DNA of 55,847 nucleotides, taken from an uncultured SAR86 cluster bacterium (GTDB taxonomy: Bacteria; Pseudomonadota; Gammaproteobacteria; Magnimaribacterales; AG-339-G14). The translations under genes were made by a program, and so were the position numbers. Shown here in pieces: positions 34,078 through 45,351 of this stretch. The notes beneath the pieces are model-generated. The model worked only from the letters and a program-made list of their open reading frames with translations. It was not told the DNA's origin and did not search any database. Each line of letters begins with the position of its first letter. Position 1 is the first letter of the stretch. Location of the stretch: contig CABZES010000009.1 in the NCBI GenBank assembly GCA_902524805.1, positions 1 through 55,847 on the forward strand, in the 5' to 3' direction.

Positions 34078-34608
34078 GTGGGAGAGAATATTTTTAAACC
34101 AACTAGTAGCTATTCCAAGGAGGATTTAATTAAATGCTCTGAAGGAAAATTATTTAATCCCTCAGACGGCAAACTTCCAAATAACGAGATGTTAATGATG
34201 GACAGAATTACAGAAGTAGATCTAAAGAAAGGTGCTTTTGATAATGGATTAATAAAAGGTGAACTAGATATTACTCCAGACCTTTGGTTTTTTGATTGTC
34301 ATTTTACTGGTGATCCTGTTATGCCAGGATGTTTAGGTTTAGATGCTATGTGGCAATTGCTTGGTTTTTATTTGTTGTGGGAGGGTAACTCGGGAATTGG
34401 AAGAGCACTTGGTGCAGGTGAAGTAAAATTTTTTGGGCAAGTTCTACAAAAGGCTAAATTAGTTGAATATGAAATAGATATAAAAAAAATAAGAAAACAA
34501 AGTTTAGTAGTTGGCTTTGCTGACGGTTTAATGAAAGTTGATGGAAAAGAGATATATACAGCCAAAAACCTCAAAGTTGGTTTATTCAAAGATCCTTCCG
34601 GTTTTTAA
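34078..34608 (+). CDS. fabA: 3-hydroxydecanoyl-ACP dehydratase/isomerase FabA
   Basis: FabA introduces the double bond of unsaturated fatty acids, in partnership with FabB. The 176-aa protein has MLMMDRI, the active-site [16 protein letters not shown] (His at 75), GLDAMWQL (Asp at 89) and ends [12 protein letters not shown]. The start is GTG at 34078: an in-frame TAA at 34066-34068 excludes anything earlier, and the next ATG is at residue 39. No Shine-Dalgarno fits. TAATAT at 34066-34071 puts the predicted +1 on the GTG itself. fabB follows by 6 nt. Confidence 0.97.
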   Translation: MGENIFKPTSSYSKEDLIKCSEGKLFNPSDGKLPNNEMLMMDRITEVDLKKGAFDNGLIKGELDITPDLWFFDCHFTGDPVMPGCLGLDAMWQLLGFYLLWEGNSGIGRALGAGEVKFFGQVLQKAKLVEYEIDIKKIRKQSLVVGFADGLMKVDGKEIYTAKNLKVGLFKDPSGF

Positions 34609-34614
34609 AAAAGA

Positions 34615-35835
34615 ATGGAACTAAAAAGAGCAGTAATAACAGGTTTGGGGGCTGTCTCCCCAATTGGTATTGGGATTAGTGAAATTAATAAATCATTATT
34701 AGAAGGAAGATCTGGAATTGCATTAAATTCAGAATATAAAGAGATGGGTATGAAAAGTGAAATTTCTGGATCCATAAATTTAAATCTTTCTGAATTGATA
34801 GATAGAAAATTATTCAGATTTATGGGTGAAACTGCTGCATATTCTTTTTTAAGCGCTCAAGAGGCTATTGAGGATTCAGGAATTTCAGAAGAAATTTTTA
34901 ATTCTGATAGAGTAGGAATTATAGCTGGGTCAGGCGGAGCTTCATCTAGAAGTCAAGTAGAAGCAGCAGATATAGCTCGAGAGAGAGGAATTAAAAGAAT
35001 AGGTCCTTATAGAGTAACTCAAACTATGGGAAGTACTGTTTCGGCTTGTCTAGCGACTTTTCTTGGAATAAAGGGAATTAATTATTCTATATCTTCAGCA
35101 TGCTCTACTAGTGCACATTGTATAGGTTCAGCGTGGGAACAAATACAATTGGGAAAACAAGATATTGTTTTAGCAGGTGGAGGTGAGGATGAGCACTGGA
35201 CTCAGTCAGCCCTTTTTGATGCTATGGGAGCATTATCAAGTAAATTTAATGCAAATCCTGAAAAAGCGTCTAGACCTTTTGATAAAGGAAGAGATGGTTT
35301 TGTTATAGCTGCTGGCGGCGGAATTGTTATTTTAGAAGAGTTAGAGCACGCTAAAAAAAGGGGAGCAAAAATTTATGGAGAGATAGTTGGCTATTCAGCT
35401 ACTTCAGATGGCGAAGATATGGTAGCTCCTTCTGGCTCAGGAGCTATAAATTGTATGACAAAGGCCTTACAAATGAGCAAATTAAATTCAGTAGATTATT
35501 TAAATGCTCATGGCACCTCTACCCCCGCTGGAGATCCAACTGAATTAAACGCAATAAAAAAAGTATTTAAAGAAGCGCCAATTATTGGTTCTACTAAATC
35601 ACAAACTGGTCATGCTCTTGGTGCAGCTGGTGTTTTAGAATGTATCTACAGTATATTGATGTTAAAAAATAAATTTATTGCTGAGTCGTTGAATCTTTCA
35701 GACCCTATTGATGAGGTTGAAGGCTTAGTAATGGCTAATCAGTTAATTGAAAAAAAGGATTTCTCGTCCTTCATGTCCAATAGTTTTGGATTTGGAGGAA
35801 CAAATGCAAGTATTGTCGTGAAAGAATTTAATTAG
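34615..35835 (+). CDS. fabB: 3-oxoacyl-ACP synthase I FabB
   Basis: FabB extends the unsaturated intermediate made by FabA. The 406-aa thiolase-fold enzyme has the active-site Cys163 in [12 protein letters not shown], the two histidines in [12 protein letters not shown] and [12 protein letters not shown], and the final [14 protein letters not shown]. Length equals E. coli FabB. fabA-fabB pairing is typical of Pseudomonas-like gammaproteobacteria. The stop abuts the opposing ssb stop with no gap. Confidence 0.98.
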   Translation: MELKRAVITGLGAVSPIGIGISEINKSLLEGRSGIALNSEYKEMGMKSEISGSINLNLSELIDRKLFRFMGETAAYSFLSAQEAIEDSGISEEIFNSDRVGIIAGSGGASSRSQVEAADIARERGIKRIGPYRVTQTMGSTVSACLATFLGIKGINYSISSACSTSAHCIGSAWEQIQLGKQDIVLAGGGEDEHWTQSALFDAMGALSSKFNANPEKASRPFDKGRDGFVIAAGGGIVILEELEHAKKRGAKIYGEIVGYSATSDGEDMVAPSGSGAINCMTKALQMSKLNSVDYLNAHGTSTPAGDPTELNAIKKVFKEAPIIGSTKSQTGHALGAAGVLECIYSILMLKNKFIAESLNLSDPIDEVEGLVMANQLIEKKDFSSFMSNSFGFGGTNASIVVKEFN

Positions 35836-36258
35836 TTAGAAAGGAATTTCATCATCCATCGGGGTCTGGTCCATGGAAGATTCTTCTGAAGAGTTAGATT
35901 GAATCTCGCTATTATTTCTACTACCTAGCATCTGCATATCTCTGGCAACTATTTGAGTTGAATATTTTTTTTCGCCGGTGTTTTTGTCTTCATAACTATT
36001 AGTTTGAAGTTGTCCTTCAATATACACAGAAGAGCCTTTTTTTAAATATTGACCAACTACTTCTGCCATTCTTCTAAAAAAAACAACCCTATGCCATTCA
36101 GTTTTTTGTTGTTCTTCTCCGGTATTTTTATCTTTCCAACTATCAGAAGTTGCTATAGATATAGTTGCTACAGCATCTCCTCCTGCAGTAGTTCTTAGTT
36201 CTGGATCGGCTCCTAAATTACCAAGTAATATAACTTTATTAATTCCACTTCTTGCCAT
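35836..36258 (-). CDS. ssb: Single-stranded DNA-binding protein
   Basis: SSB coats single-stranded DNA in replication and repair. The 140-aa protein starts [19 protein letters not shown], continues with the OB-fold ([36 protein letters not shown]) and ends with a Ser/Asn/Glu linker and the acidic tip MDDEIPF, which docks repair and replication proteins. The linker is much shorter than in E. coli SSB (178 aa). It diverges from uvrA, as in E. coli. No obvious LexA box is seen in the 69-nt gap. Confidence 0.98.
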   Translation of the reverse strand: MARSGINKVILLGNLGADPELRTTAGGDAVATISIATSDSWKDKNTGEEQQKTEWHRVVFFRRMAEVVGQYLKKGSSVYIEGQLQTNSYEDKNTGEKKYSTQIVARDMQMLGSRNNSEIQSNSSEESSMDQTPMDDEIPF

Positions 36259-36327
36259 AATGTTTTCTTTTAAAAGATGTTATTGTTTATTATATTTGAT
36301 ATTACTCTAAATCATAGCAATTCATAA

Positions 36328-39138
36328 ATGAAATACATAAGCGTCAAAGGAGCACGTCAACATAATTTAAAAAATATCGATATTTCTATTCCCAGAGATG
36401 AACTAACTGTAATTACTGGTCTATCTGGATCGGGAAAGTCGTCTCTTGCGTTTGATACTCTTTATGCAGAAGGGCAAAGAAGATACGTTGAGTCTTTGTC
36501 GGCTTATGCTAGGCAATTTCTCTCTGTAATGGACAAACCAGACGTAGACACCGTAGAAGGACTCTCCCCTGCTATATCTATTGAACAAAAATCTACATCT
36601 CATAACCCAAGATCTACAGTCGGAACTGTTACAGAAATTTATGATTATCTTAGATTGCTATTTGCAAGGACAGGAACTCCTAAATGTCCCGATCATCATG
36701 TTTCATTGGAGGGTCAAAGTTTGGATCAAATTACTGATAAAACTTTTAAGAAATTTTTGAATAAAAGAGTTTTAATTTTATCCCCCTTATTCAAAGAGCA
36801 AAAAGGAGAACATTTACATTTATTTTCTGATCTTAAAGCAAAGGGATATGTAAGATTAAGAATAAATGGTCAGATTTATGATATCTCTGAGCTGCCGAAA
36901 TTAGATAAAAACAAAAAACATAATATTGAAGTCGTTGTTGATAGGCTTTCTATAAAAAAAGATAATTTAAGTAGATTGGTCCAGTCAATTGAAACAGCTC
37001 TTAATGAATCAAATGGATTGGTAGAATTTCTTTCTGCAGACGAAGATCAAGAAGTTCTAACCTTTTCTACTAAAATGGCATGCCCAGTTTGTGGTTATAG
37101 CATTCCTGAGCTTGAACCAAGATTATTTTCTTTTAATAGCCCAGCAGGCGCATGCAAATCTTGTGATGGTCTTGGTTTCAAAGCCGAAATTGATCTTAAA
37201 AAAGTAATTTCAAGACCTGAATTAAGCCTTAATCAAGGAGCAGTTAGAGGGTGGGATGCGAGCCATATGTATCGTCATTACTTGCTGAGATGCGTGAGTA
37301 ATCATTTTGATTTTTCTTTAGACATGCCTTTCGAAGAATTACCAAAAAAAACACAAGAAATGGTTCTTTATGGAAGCACACCTAATGATGTAGATTTTAG
37401 TTACACATCTAAAAGAGGCAGAAGAATTGAAATTATTCGTCCCTTTGAAGGAATAGTAAATAACATCAATAGAAAATATGCTAATTCTGACTCCCCTTTA
37501 ATAAGGGAAGATATGTCAAAGTTTATGACTCATCGTCCGTGTTCCTCGTGTGGAGGCTCTAGACTTAACGAATCCGCTAGAAATGTTTTTATTGAACAAA
37601 CTTCATTGCCAGAAATTTCGGAAATGACCATTGAAGAAGCTTATGATTTTTTTGATAAATTAAATTTAAAAGGAGCCAAAGGAAAAATTGCAGAAAAGAT
37701 TGTTAAGGAAATAAAAGAACGTCTAAAGTTTTTAATAGACGTCGGTCTTAATTATTTAAATATTTCTAGAAGCGCAGAATCACTAAGCGGTGGTGAGGCG
37801 CAAAGAATAAGACTCGCTAGTCAAATAGGAGCTGGATTAGTTGGAGTTACATATATCTTAGATGAACCCTCCATTGGCCTTCATCAAAGAGACAATTCTA
37901 AATTGCTTTCGACTCTAAAAAGGCTCAAAGATCTTGGAAATACAGTCATAGTAGTAGAACATGATAAAGAGACCATAGAAAATGCAGATCATATTATCGA
38001 TATAGGACCAGGAGCTGGAGAGCATGGCGGGAAGGTGTGTTTCTCTGGAAATTATAAAAAACTTTTATCTAATAAATCTTCTTTAACAGGGCAGTATCTC
38101 GCAGGTACAAAAAAAATATCCATAGAAAAATCTATATCTAATGGTGTAGATAAAAGCATCGGCATCTCTAAGTGTTCAGGAAATAATCTCAAGAATGTTG
38201 ATTTAAAAATACCTTTAGGAAAAATGGTATGCATAACTGGGGTATCGGGATCTGGAAAATCAACTCTAATAAATCAAACTTTGTATCCAGCGTTAATGAA
38301 CACACTCCACTCTTCTGATAGAACTGTGAAACCTTTTAAGAAATTATCAGGAATTGAAAATATAGATAAAGTCATTGATATAAGTCAAAGTCCTATTGGC
38401 CGAACGCCAAGGTCAAATCCAGTAACATACACAGGTATTTTTACTCCCATAAGGGAACTTTTTTCAGATACTCAAGATGCAAGAGCTAAAGGTTATAAAC
38501 CTGGAAGATTTAGCTTTAATGTGAAAGGAGGAAGATGTGAAGCATGTGAAGGAGATGGCGTAATAAAAGTTGAAATGCATTTCCTGCCTGATGTTTACGT
38601 GAAGTGTGACGTTTGCGATGGAAAAAGATATAACAATGAAACTTTATCCATAAAATTTAAAGGAAAAAATATTTCTGAAGTTCTTAATATGACTGTAGAA
38701 CAAGCATTAAAATTTTTCGATGCTGTTCCTGTAATTAAGAAAAAATTGAGTACGCTTAATGAGGTTGGATTAGGGTATATAAGATTAGGTCAACCTGCGA
38801 CTACTCTTTCTGGAGGCGAAGCGCAGCGTGTAAAGCTTGCGAAAGAACTCTCTAAAACTGCAACAGGAAGAACTTTATATCTTTTAGACGAACCTACCAC
38901 AGGACTTCATTTTCATGACGTTTCTCTGCTATTAAATGTTTTGCATAGGTTGAAATCTCAAGGAAATACCGTAGTTATTATTGAACATAATTTAGACGTG
39001 ATCAAAAATTCGGATTGGATTGTTGATATAGGTCCTGAGGGTGGAAAAAATGGGGGGATGATAATTGCAGAAGGACCTCCTGAAAAAATTATGAAGGAGA
39101 AAAGGTCTTTTACTGGAACTTTTCTTAAAGATTATTAG
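36328..39138 (+). CDS. uvrA: Excinuclease ABC subunit A
   Basis: UvrA is the damage-recognition ATPase of nucleotide excision repair. The 936-aa protein has two ABC ATPase modules: Walker [13 protein letters not shown] (residues 31-42) and [12 protein letters not shown]; two signature motifs [15 protein letters not shown] and [15 protein letters not shown]; and zinc modules CPVCGYS...CKSCDG and CEACEGDG...CDVCDG. Length agrees with E. coli UvrA (940). The start lacks a clear Shine-Dalgarno. The 3' end overlaps rplQ by 4 nt (TTAG serving both stops). Confidence 0.98.
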   Translation: MKYISVKGARQHNLKNIDISIPRDELTVITGLSGSGKSSLAFDTLYAEGQRRYVESLSAYARQFLSVMDKPDVDTVEGLSPAISIEQKSTSHNPRSTVGTVTEIYDYLRLLFARTGTPKCPDHHVSLEGQSLDQITDKTFKKFLNKRVLILSPLFKEQKGEHLHLFSDLKAKGYVRLRINGQIYDISELPKLDKNKKHNIEVVVDRLSIKKDNLSRLVQSIETALNESNGLVEFLSADEDQEVLTFSTKMACPVCGYSIPELEPRLFSFNSPAGACKSCDGLGFKAEIDLKKVISRPELSLNQGAVRGWDASHMYRHYLLRCVSNHFDFSLDMPFEELPKKTQEMVLYGSTPNDVDFSYTSKRGRRIEIIRPFEGIVNNINRKYANSDSPLIREDMSKFMTHRPCSSCGGSRLNESARNVFIEQTSLPEISEMTIEEAYDFFDKLNLKGAKGKIAEKIVKEIKERLKFLIDVGLNYLNISRSAESLSGGEAQRIRLASQIGAGLVGVTYILDEPSIGLHQRDNSKLLSTLKRLKDLGNTVIVVEHDKETIENADHIIDIGPGAGEHGGKVCFSGNYKKLLSNKSSLTGQYLAGTKKISIEKSISNGVDKSIGISKCSGNNLKNVDLKIPLGKMVCITGVSGSGKSTLINQTLYPALMNTLHSSDRTVKPFKKLSGIENIDKVIDISQSPIGRTPRSNPVTYTGIFTPIRELFSDTQDARAKGYKPGRFSFNVKGGRCEACEGDGVIKVEMHFLPDVYVKCDVCDGKRYNNETLSIKFKGKNISEVLNMTVEQALKFFDAVPVIKKKLSTLNEVGLGYIRLGQPATTLSGGEAQRVKLAKELSKTATGRTLYLLDEPTTGLHFHDVSLLLNVLHRLKSQGNTVVIIEHNLDVIKNSDWIVDIGPEGGKNGGMIIAEGPPEKIMKEKRSFTGTFLKDY

Positions 39139-39539
39139 GCAGATTTCTCTGAGTCAACTTTCTCTTCCAGAGAAGAATCTTCGCTTTTTGAAACCATTTC
39201 TATTAAAGCCATTGGGGCTGAATCTCCAGGTCTATAACCAATTTTTATAATTCTTAAGTAACCTCCAGGCCTTTCTTTGAATCTTGGTCCTAGTTCAGCG
39301 AATAATTTTCCTACTGCGCTTTTATTTCTTAAAATAGAAAAAGCCCTTCTTCGATTAGAAACTGAGTCTACTTTAGAAAGCGTTATAAGAGGTTCTAAAT
39401 GACCTCTTAATTCTTTGGCTTTTGATAACGTAGTTTTAATAGCCTCATGCTCTATTAAAGAAATAGATAGATTTTTAAACAGCGCTGCTCTTGTTGAGCT
39501 AGTTCTGCCAAATTTTCTTCCTGTTTTTAAATGTCTCAT
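39135..39539 (-). CDS. rplQ: 50S ribosomal protein L17
   Basis: The protein lies near the exit tunnel. I start at ATG 39539 ([15 protein letters not shown], the family N-terminus), which overlaps the rpoA stop as TAATG; a longer extension of 9 residues inside rpoA has no family support. The 134-aa protein contains [23 protein letters not shown] and [16 protein letters not shown], and ends with an acidic tail. It is the last gene of the alpha operon and of the 28-gene array, and overlaps uvrA by 4 nt. Confidence 0.97.
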   Translation of the reverse strand: MRHLKTGRKFGRTSSTRAALFKNLSISLIEHEAIKTTLSKAKELRGHLEPLITLSKVDSVSNRRRAFSILRNKSAVGKLFAELGPRFKERPGGYLRIIKIGYRPGDSAPMALIEMVSKSEDSSLEEKVDSEKSA

Positions 39540-40531
39540 TACCCTTCTATATTTGATGGAGGCCAATTGTCTAGTTCCAGCCCTAAAGCTAAACCTCTTG
39601 CAGCAAGAATATCTTTAATTTCATTCAAAGATTTTCTACCTAAGTTTGGTGTTTTTAGAAGATCAGATTCTTTTCTAGTTACCAAATCACCAATATAATA
39701 AATCTTTTCTACTTTTAAACAATTAGCCGATCTAACTGTAAGCTCTAATTCATCTACTGGTCTTAGCATTATAGGATCTACTGGAGGAGTTTCATCTTCC
39801 TCTTCCTCTTCAGTTTCAAATCCTAGTTCTGCAAATGCCATCAATTGTCTTTGTAAGATAGTTGCAGCAAGTCTTAAAATTTCCTCTGGGTCTATTGTTC
39901 CATTTGTTTTCACATCAAGAGTTAATTTATCAAGGTCTGTTCTATTTTCGACTCTTGTATTTTCAACTGCGTATGACACTGTCTGAATAGGGCAGTACGA
40001 AGCATCAATTTTTAAAAGGCCTATTTCTTTATTTTCTCCGTCTACATTTTCTTTAATATCTACAGGATCATAACCCCTTCCTTTTCTAACTTTAACTGTC
40101 ATATTAATTTTTCCATCATCGGCTAAGGTAGCTATCTTATGTTTAGAATTAATAACCTCGACGCCAGCTGGAAGTTCGAAATCGCCTGCAACTAAATCTC
40201 CAGATCCACTTTTCTCAACGCTCAACTCTACTTCTTCCTGATCAAACATTCTTACACTCATGCCTTTTAAATTGAGTAAGATATTTATTACATCCTCTTT
40301 TATACCGTCTATTGAAGAGTATTCATGAAGAACTCCGTCTATTTTTGCTTCAACTACAGCTGATCCTGGTGTAGAAGATAAAATAATTCTTCTTAGGGCG
40401 TTTCCTAAAGTATGACCAAATCCTCTTTCAAGAGGCTCAAGTACAATCTTTGAATGATTAGTGTCTATTTCTTCAACGATAATTTCTTTAGGGGTTAAGA
40501 AGTCTTTTATTGCATCAAAGTTATCTGTCAT
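39539..40531 (-). CDS. rpoA: RNA polymerase alpha subunit
   Basis: Alpha assembles RNA polymerase and contacts activators and UP elements. The 330-aa protein has the N-terminal assembly domain ([49 protein letters not shown]), an acidic linker ([13 protein letters not shown]) and the C-terminal DNA-binding domain ([38 protein letters not shown]). Length is as in E. coli (329). The 27-nt gap after rpsD is the largest within the whole ribosomal array. Confidence 0.99.
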   Translation of the reverse strand: MTDNFDAIKDFLTPKEIIVEEIDTNHSKIVLEPLERGFGHTLGNALRRIILSSTPGSAVVEAKIDGVLHEYSSIDGIKEDVINILLNLKGMSVRMFDQEEVELSVEKSGSGDLVAGDFELPAGVEVINSKHKIATLADDGKINMTVKVRKGRGYDPVDIKENVDGENKEIGLLKIDASYCPIQTVSYAVENTRVENRTDLDKLTLDVKTNGTIDPEEILRLAATILQRQLMAFAELGFETEEEEEDETPPVDPIMLRPVDELELTVRSANCLKVEKIYYIGDLVTRKESDLLKTPNLGRKSLNEIKDILAARGLALGLELDNWPPSNIEG

Positions 40532-40558
40532 GTATCTATCCTCTTTAATTTGTTAAAT

Positions 40559-41179
40559 TTATCGAGAGTAAAGCTCAACGATATAATTTTCGTTAATTTC
40601 AGTACTTAAAAGGTCTCTGGTTGGAAAACTATCATAAGTTCCTGAAAATTCTTTATGGTCTACTGAAATCCAATCGCAAGTTTCTCGAGTAGAAAATAAT
40701 TCTATTGCTTGAACAATTCTTTTTTGATTTTTTCCTTTTGTAGAAACTGAAATAGAGTCTCCTTCTGATACCTGATATGAAGGAATGTTGACGTTAATTC
40801 CATTTACTAAAATTGCTTTGTGATTTACTAATTGTCTGGCTTCCGCTCTGGTTGCCGCAAATCCCATTCTGTAAACCAAGTTATCCAATCTTGATTCTAA
40901 GAAAACTAATAAATTAGTACCTGTTTCACCTTTTTTTCTTGCTGCTTGTTTATAGTAATTTCTGAATTGCTTTTCAAGAACTCCATACATTCTTTTAACC
41001 TTTTGTTTTTCTCTAAGTTGTACACCAAAATCAGAAAGTCTTATTCTTCTGGCTCCATGAACTCCAGGCGGATTTTCAGATCTTGCTTTAGATTCATAAG
41101 ACCTATAGCCGCTTTTCAAAAGAAGATCAGTTCCTTCTCTTCTAGATAATTTATTTTTTGGTCCTGTATATTTAGCCAT
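40559..41179 (-). CDS. rpsD: 30S ribosomal protein S4
   Basis: S4 nucleates 30S assembly and represses the alpha operon in E. coli. The 206-aa protein begins [19 protein letters not shown] and has GVHGARR, the S4 domain [30 protein letters not shown] and IVELYSR at the end. E. coli S4 is also 206 aa. The usual S4-binding leader before rpsM cannot exist here because rpmJ and rpsM overlap. Confidence 0.98.
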   Translation of the reverse strand: MAKYTGPKNKLSRREGTDLLLKSGYRSYESKARSENPPGVHGARRIRLSDFGVQLREKQKVKRMYGVLEKQFRNYYKQAARKKGETGTNLLVFLESRLDNLVYRMGFAATRAEARQLVNHKAILVNGINVNIPSYQVSEGDSISVSTKGKNQKRIVQAIELFSTRETCDWISVDHKEFSGTYDSFPTRDLLSTEINENYIVELYSR

Positions 41180-41180
41180 T

Positions 41181-41564
41181 TTAAACTCTTCTTTTTTTAG
41201 GTGGTCTGCAACCGTTATGAGGTATTGGTGTTACATCTGATATTTTTGTTACCTTTAATCCACACCCATTCAAAGCTCTTACAGCAGATTCTCTGCCAGA
41301 GCCCGGCCCAGAAACTTCTACTTCTATTGAAGTCAATCCAAGGGATAAAGCTTTCTGTCCTGCTTTATCTGCCGCAATTTGAGCAGCAAAAGGAGTACTT
41401 TTTCTTGAACCTTTAAACCCATTAGCTCCAGCACTAGACCAAGCAATAGTATTTCCCTGTTTATCCGTAATATTAATAATCGTATTATTAAAAGTTGCCA
41501 AAATATGAGCAACACCATCACTAAATGTTCTTTGAGTTTTTTTTCGTTTGTTTTGTTCGCTCAT
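41181..41564 (-). CDS. rpsK: 30S ribosomal protein S11
   Basis: S11 forms the platform of the 30S subunit by the mRNA exit. The 127-aa protein shows [51 protein letters not shown] and the C-terminal [16 protein letters not shown]. Length is close to E. coli (129). It lies 1 nt after rpsM and 1 nt before rpsD in the alpha section of the array. Confidence 0.98.
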   Translation of the reverse strand: MSEQNKRKKTQRTFSDGVAHILATFNNTIINITDKQGNTIAWSSAGANGFKGSRKSTPFAAQIAADKAGQKALSLGLTSIEVEVSGPGSGRESAVRALNGCGLKVTKISDVTPIPHNGCRPPKKRRV

Positions 41565-41565
41565 A

Positions 41566-41922
41566 TTATCTTCTTATTGGTTTCCTAGGTCCTTTTCTAG
41601 TTCTTGCATTTGTTTTTGTTCTTTGGCCTCTGACTGGAAGTCTTTTTCTGTGTCTGATTCCTCTATTAGTTCCTAAATCCATTAACCTTTTTATATTTGT
41701 ACTAATGTCTCTTCTTAAATCTCCTTCTACCTCAAATTCTGAAACTGCTTTTCTTAATTTTTCTAAATCAGCCTCATCTAGAGTGCCAATTTTTGTATCA
41801 TGAGAAATTCCTGTTTCAGCACATATTTTTAAAGCCCTAGTTTTTCCAATCCCAAAAATATGAGTTAAGGAAATCCAAGCTTGCTTTTTATCTGGAATAT
41901 TAACTCCTGCTACCCTTGCCAT
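41566..41922 (-). CDS. rpsM: 30S ribosomal protein S13
   Basis: S13 contacts the P-site tRNA and L5 across the subunit bridge. The 118-aa protein starts [26 protein letters not shown] and ends [21 protein letters not shown], both family-typical (E. coli 118 aa). Its ATG overlaps the rpmJ stop (TAATG), which removes the space where the E. coli S4-binding pseudoknot leader would be. Confidence 0.98.
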   Translation of the reverse strand: MARVAGVNIPDKKQAWISLTHIFGIGKTRALKICAETGISHDTKIGTLDEADLEKLRKAVSEFEVEGDLRRDISTNIKRLMDLGTNRGIRHRKRLPVRGQRTKTNARTRKGPRKPIRR

Positions 41923-42038
41923 TACCCTTGCCTCTGTTTATGTTTGGGATCTGTTGGACAAATAACATAAAGAACTCCGCGCCTTTTTACATGTTTACAG
42001 TCTTTACAAATCTTTTTTACTGAAGCTCTTACTTTCAT
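41922..42038 (-). CDS. rpmJ: 50S ribosomal protein L36
   Basis: Translating the leftward strand between secY and rpsM gives a 38-aa protein starting [20 protein letters not shown] and ending DPKHKQRQG, which is L36. The zinc ligands C11, C14, C27 and H33 are all present, so this is the zinc-binding form. The length equals E. coli RpmJ. It lies 5 nt after secY and ends on the rpsM ATG. Confidence 0.97.
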   Translation of the reverse strand: MKVRASVKKICKDCKHVKRRGVLYVICPTDPKHKQRQG

Positions 42039-42043
42039 ATTTG

Positions 42044-43348
42044 CTACCTTTGATAACCTTTTAAATTAGCTTTTTTCATAAGCGATTGATATTGGCTAGA
42101 TAAAAGGTGTGATTGTACCTGAGCCATGAAGTCCATTACCACTACTACTGCAATTAATAATGAAGTTCCTCCTAGATAAAAAGGAACATTAGCTGATGCA
42201 ATTAAAAATTGAGGAGCTAAGCAAACTATTACCATATAGATAGATCCCCAAATAGTTAGTCTAGACATGACGTTATCAATATATTCGACTGTATGATCTC
42301 CGGGTCTAATGCCAGGCAAAAATCCTCCTGATTTTTTTAAATTATCTGCAATATCTTTTGCTGGAAATTGAATGGCAGTATAGAAAAAACAAAAATAAGC
42401 TATAAGAATTGCAAAAACTATTGAGTACAAAGGTTGTCCTGGACTTAAAGCCAAAGATACTTCTTGTAACCAACCAAATCCTTCAGCTTGGCCAAACCAA
42501 GTACTTAATGAAGCAGGAAATAAAACTAAACTACTAGCAAATATAGCTGGAATAACGCCAGCCATGTTCACTTTAAGAGGCAAATGAGAGGCTTGACTCA
42601 TACTCATTTGATTCGGAGCCCTTCTTGCATAATTTACACTAACTCTTCTTTGAGCTCTCTCAACCCAAACAATAAATGCAATAGCGACTAAAGCAAATAA
42701 ACCTATTAATAAAAGCAGTATAAGACTTATTTCGCCTTGTCTCGCAGATTCAAATGATTGGCCAATAGCTCCGGGTAAACCCGAAACTATACTTGCGAAA
42801 ATGATAAGAGATATTCCATTTCCTATACCCCTTTCATTTACTTGTTCTCCCAACCAAACTAAAAACATTGTTCCAGTAACAAAAGAAATTATCGCAGTAA
42901 AAATAAATCCATACCCAGGCTCTACTGCTAGTCCCTGAGACGATAAAGCGATCGCAAACCCAGAGGACTGGAAAATAGCCAAGACAAGAGTTCCCAGTCT
43001 CACGTAATTAGTTCGTTTTCTTCTTCCAACTTCACCTTCTTGTCTAAATAATTTCTTTAAACTTGGAGTTGTTGCCTCTAAAAGATTCATCACAATTGCG
43101 GCTGTAATATAAGGAATTACGTTAAGCGCCATGATACTCATTCTTTCTAGCGCTCCTCCTGAAAACATATTAAAAAGTCCTAGAAGAGTGCCTTGATTTT
43201 GATCAAAAAGTGAAGAGATTTTTAACGGATCAATTCCAGGAACAGGAATGTGGGTTCCAATCCTGTAAATAATAATTGCCAGCAAGACAAATCTTAGTCT
43301 TGACCATAATTCCTTTAAGCCATCGGATTTAATTGCTGGAGAAGCCAT
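42044..43348 (-). CDS. secY: Protein translocase subunit SecY
   Basis: SecY forms the channel for export and membrane insertion of proteins. The 434-aa protein has ten membrane helices, the plug-domain region [29 protein letters not shown], the loop [24 protein letters not shown], and the ribosome/SecA-contacting cytosolic loops ([13 protein letters not shown] and [13 protein letters not shown]). Length is close to E. coli (443). It overlaps rplO by one base and precedes rpmJ by 5 nt, the normal spc-operon place. Confidence 0.98.
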   Translation of the reverse strand: MASPAIKSDGLKELWSRLRFVLLAIIIYRIGTHIPVPGIDPLKISSLFDQNQGTLLGLFNMFSGGALERMSIMALNVIPYITAAIVMNLLEATTPSLKKLFRQEGEVGRRKRTNYVRLGTLVLAIFQSSGFAIALSSQGLAVEPGYGFIFTAIISFVTGTMFLVWLGEQVNERGIGNGISLIIFASIVSGLPGAIGQSFESARQGEISLILLLLIGLFALVAIAFIVWVERAQRRVSVNYARRAPNQMSMSQASHLPLKVNMAGVIPAIFASSLVLFPASLSTWFGQAEGFGWLQEVSLALSPGQPLYSIVFAILIAYFCFFYTAIQFPAKDIADNLKKSGGFLPGIRPGDHTVEYIDNVMSRLTIWGSIYMVIVCLAPQFLIASANVPFYLGGTSLLIAVVVVMDFMAQVQSHLLSSQYQSLMKKANLKGYQR

Positions 43349-43776
43349 TAGTTTATTTCTCCCCCTAGTTTAATAATTAATTCGGCAACTGATTTAGAAG
43401 TTTTAATTCCTTTTAGTTTTATTGCTTTGGTAAGTTCGCCACCATTAACTACTTTCACATCCTTAATTTTTTTAGAAACAATTTTTTTTGCTTTAAGCAA
43501 TTCAATATCTATTGAATCCTCTTTTATTTTCTCGAGATCTCTCAATTTAATATGACACTTATACTCTGAAACTTTAGAAGTAAATCCAAATTTTGGAAGC
43601 CTTTGTTGAATTGGCATCTGACCGCCTTCAAAACCTGGACGAACCTTTCCTCCTGATCTTGCTTTTTGTCCCTTATGACCTTTTCCAGAAGTTTTTCCTT
43701 TACCAGATCCTGCACCTCTTCCAACTCTTTTTGCAGATTTGTTATTGGATATGGCTTTTAACTCATTAAGTTTCAT
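43348..43776 (-). CDS. rplO: 50S ribosomal protein L15
   Basis: The 142-aa protein begins [21 protein letters not shown] and has the glycine/lysine-rich [22 protein letters not shown], then [19 protein letters not shown], both characteristic of L15 (E. coli 144 aa). It lies 1 nt after rpmD and overlaps the secY ATG by one base, within the spc section. Confidence 0.98.
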   Translation of the reverse strand: MKLNELKAISNNKSAKRVGRGAGSGKGKTSGKGHKGQKARSGGKVRPGFEGGQMPIQQRLPKFGFTSKVSEYKCHIKLRDLEKIKEDSIDIELLKAKKIVSKKIKDVKVVNGGELTKAIKLKGIKTSKSVAELIIKLGGEIN

Positions 43777-43777
43777 T

Positions 43778-43969
43778 TTAATTCTCGACTATCTCTACTA
43801 AATGTTTTACTTTGTTGATCATTCCTCTATTAGCAGGTGTATCAACAACATTCACTACGTGATTAATTTTTTTTAATCCAAGCCCTTTTACGGACTTTCT
43901 ATGAAGTTCTCTGGATCCTGAAAGACCTCTAACTTGCTTAACAGAAATAGTTTTTTTCGTTTCGTTCAT
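43778..43969 (-). CDS. rpmD: 50S ribosomal protein L30
   Basis: The 63-aa protein starts [19 protein letters not shown] and contains [34 protein letters not shown], the L30 core (E. coli 59 aa). L30 is dispensable in some bacteria, so its retention is mildly informative. It lies 1 nt after rpsE and 1 nt before rplO. Confidence 0.96.
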   Translation of the reverse strand: MNETKKTISVKQVRGLSGSRELHRKSVKGLGLKKINHVVNVVDTPANRGMINKVKHLVEIVEN

Positions 43970-43970
43970 T

Positions 43971-44450
43971 TTATGACCTTCTTAAAGCAACCTTTTCCGG
44001 TGATTCAATACTTGCTAATCCTTTAAAAGTAGCCCTTACAACATTAATTGGGTTAGTTGATCCATATGATTTAGCTAAAACATCCTTTACGCCTGCTAAT
44101 TCGAGAACTGCTCTCATTGCTCCCCCAGCTATAATCCCAGTACCTGGAGAAGCAGGTTGCATATAAACTATTGCGGAACCATGCCTCGCTTTAACTGAGT
44201 AGTGAATTGTCGATCCATTTAGTTCAATATTGGTAGTATTTCTTCTCGCACTTTCAAGAGCCTTTTGAATTGCAATTGGGACTTCTCGAGCTTTTCCTCT
44301 GCCAAATCCTACTTTGCCTTTTCCATCGCCAACAACGGTTAAAGCTGTGAACCCAAATATTCTTCCACCCTTTACAACTTTTGCCACTCTGTTAACTCCA
44401 ACCAGCTTTTCTTCTAAAGCTTCGCCGGACTGTTCGTAATTTTCTTTCAT
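43971..44450 (-). CDS. rpsE: 30S ribosomal protein S5
   Basis: S5 helps maintain decoding fidelity. The 159-aa protein has the S5 RNA-binding region ([42 protein letters not shown]) and the C-terminal domain with [22 protein letters not shown]. The length is close to E. coli (167 aa); the N-terminus is shorter. It follows rplR by 9 nt. Confidence 0.98.
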   Translation of the reverse strand: MKENYEQSGEALEEKLVGVNRVAKVVKGGRIFGFTALTVVGDGKGKVGFGRGKAREVPIAIQKALESARRNTTNIELNGSTIHYSVKARHGSAIVYMQPASPGTGIIAGGAMRAVLELAGVKDVLAKSYGSTNPINVVRATFKGLASIESPEKVALRRS

Positions 44451-44459
44451 AATTTTTTT

Positions 44460-44810
44460 TTAAAATTCTAAGCCAGCTGTCCTTGCGGCTTCTGCTAAAG
44501 CTTTTACTCTCCCATGATATTTATAACCTGATCTATCAAAGGCTACTTTCTTAATTCCTTTAGAAAGACCTTTCTCTGCTATCGAAGTTCCTACTTTCTC
44601 TGCAGCTTCTGAATTCGATCCACTTTTTAATTTTAATTCTTTATCTAAAGTTGAAGCCTGTGCAATTATTTCTGTTCCATCTATAGAAAATATTTGAGCG
44701 TATATATGTTGACTTGATCTAAAAATAGATAATCTATTAGTAGAAAGATCTATGCTTTTAGATCTCAATTTTTTTGCTCTTCTATTTCTAGCTATTATTT
44801 TATTTTTCAT
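44460..44810 (-). CDS. rplR: 50S ribosomal protein L18
   Basis: L18 binds 5S rRNA together with L5. The 116-aa protein has [31 protein letters not shown], followed by [33 protein letters not shown] and the end AGLEF, all family-typical (E. coli 117 aa). It follows rplF by 5 nt and precedes rpsE by 9 nt. Confidence 0.98.
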   Translation of the reverse strand: MKNKIIARNRRAKKLRSKSIDLSTNRLSIFRSSQHIYAQIFSIDGTEIIAQASTLDKELKLKSGSNSEAAEKVGTSIAEKGLSKGIKKVAFDRSGYKYHGRVKALAEAARTAGLEF

Positions 44811-44815
44811 TTTAT

Positions 44816-45349
44816 TTAAGCTTTCTTGGATTCTTTTCTAATAATTCTTTCATCAGCATATTTAACACCTTTGCCTTTATAGGGTTCTGGAGGTCTAAAA
44901 GATCTTATCTTTGATGCAGCGTCTCCAAGAAGTTGTTTATCGGCAGAAGTTAAAACTAATTCGGTATTCGATGGAGCTTCAGCGGACACTCCTTCAGGTA
45001 GCTTATAGATTATGGGATGAGAAAATCCCAAAGATAATTCAAGAGCATCTCCGTTTACTTTTACTCTATAACCCACTCCATTGATTTCTAATTTTTTTTC
45101 AAAACCTTTTGACACTCCAATCATTTTGTTTATAGCTAAAGCTCTCATTGTGCTTGTAAGAGCAATAGACTCTTTTGATTCTTTTTTGGGGTTGAAAGTG
45201 ATGTTTTTCTCTGAAGCTTCTACATTAACTTGATCATTAACAACAAGCTCCATTGAGCCTTTTTGACCTGAGAAGGAAAGCACTTGTCCTTTAAGTTCAG
45301 CTTTAACGCCCTCTGAAATTTGTATTGGTCTGTTAATGTTTCTAGCCAT
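44816..45349 (-). CDS. rplF: 50S ribosomal protein L6
   Basis: L6 sits near the GTPase centre that EF-G and EF-Tu contact. The 177-aa protein has two repeated L6 folds: [21 protein letters not shown] at the start, [23 protein letters not shown] in the middle, and [21 protein letters not shown] at the end. E. coli L6 is also 177 aa. It follows rpsH by 2 nt. Confidence 0.98.
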   Translation of the reverse strand: MARNINRPIQISEGVKAELKGQVLSFSGQKGSMELVVNDQVNVEASEKNITFNPKKESKESIALTSTMRALAINKMIGVSKGFEKKLEINGVGYRVKVNGDALELSLGFSHPIIYKLPEGVSAEAPSNTELVLTSADKQLLGDAASKIRSFRPPEPYKGKGVKYADERIIRKESKKA

Positions 45350-45351
45350 AA

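Noticed and set aside
36259-36327. LexA box between ssb and uvrA
   Set aside because: I looked for CTGT-N8-ACAG and found none on either strand.
39540-39566. Longer L17 start at 39566
   Set aside because: L17 begins MRHxKxGRK in the family, matching the ATG at 39539.
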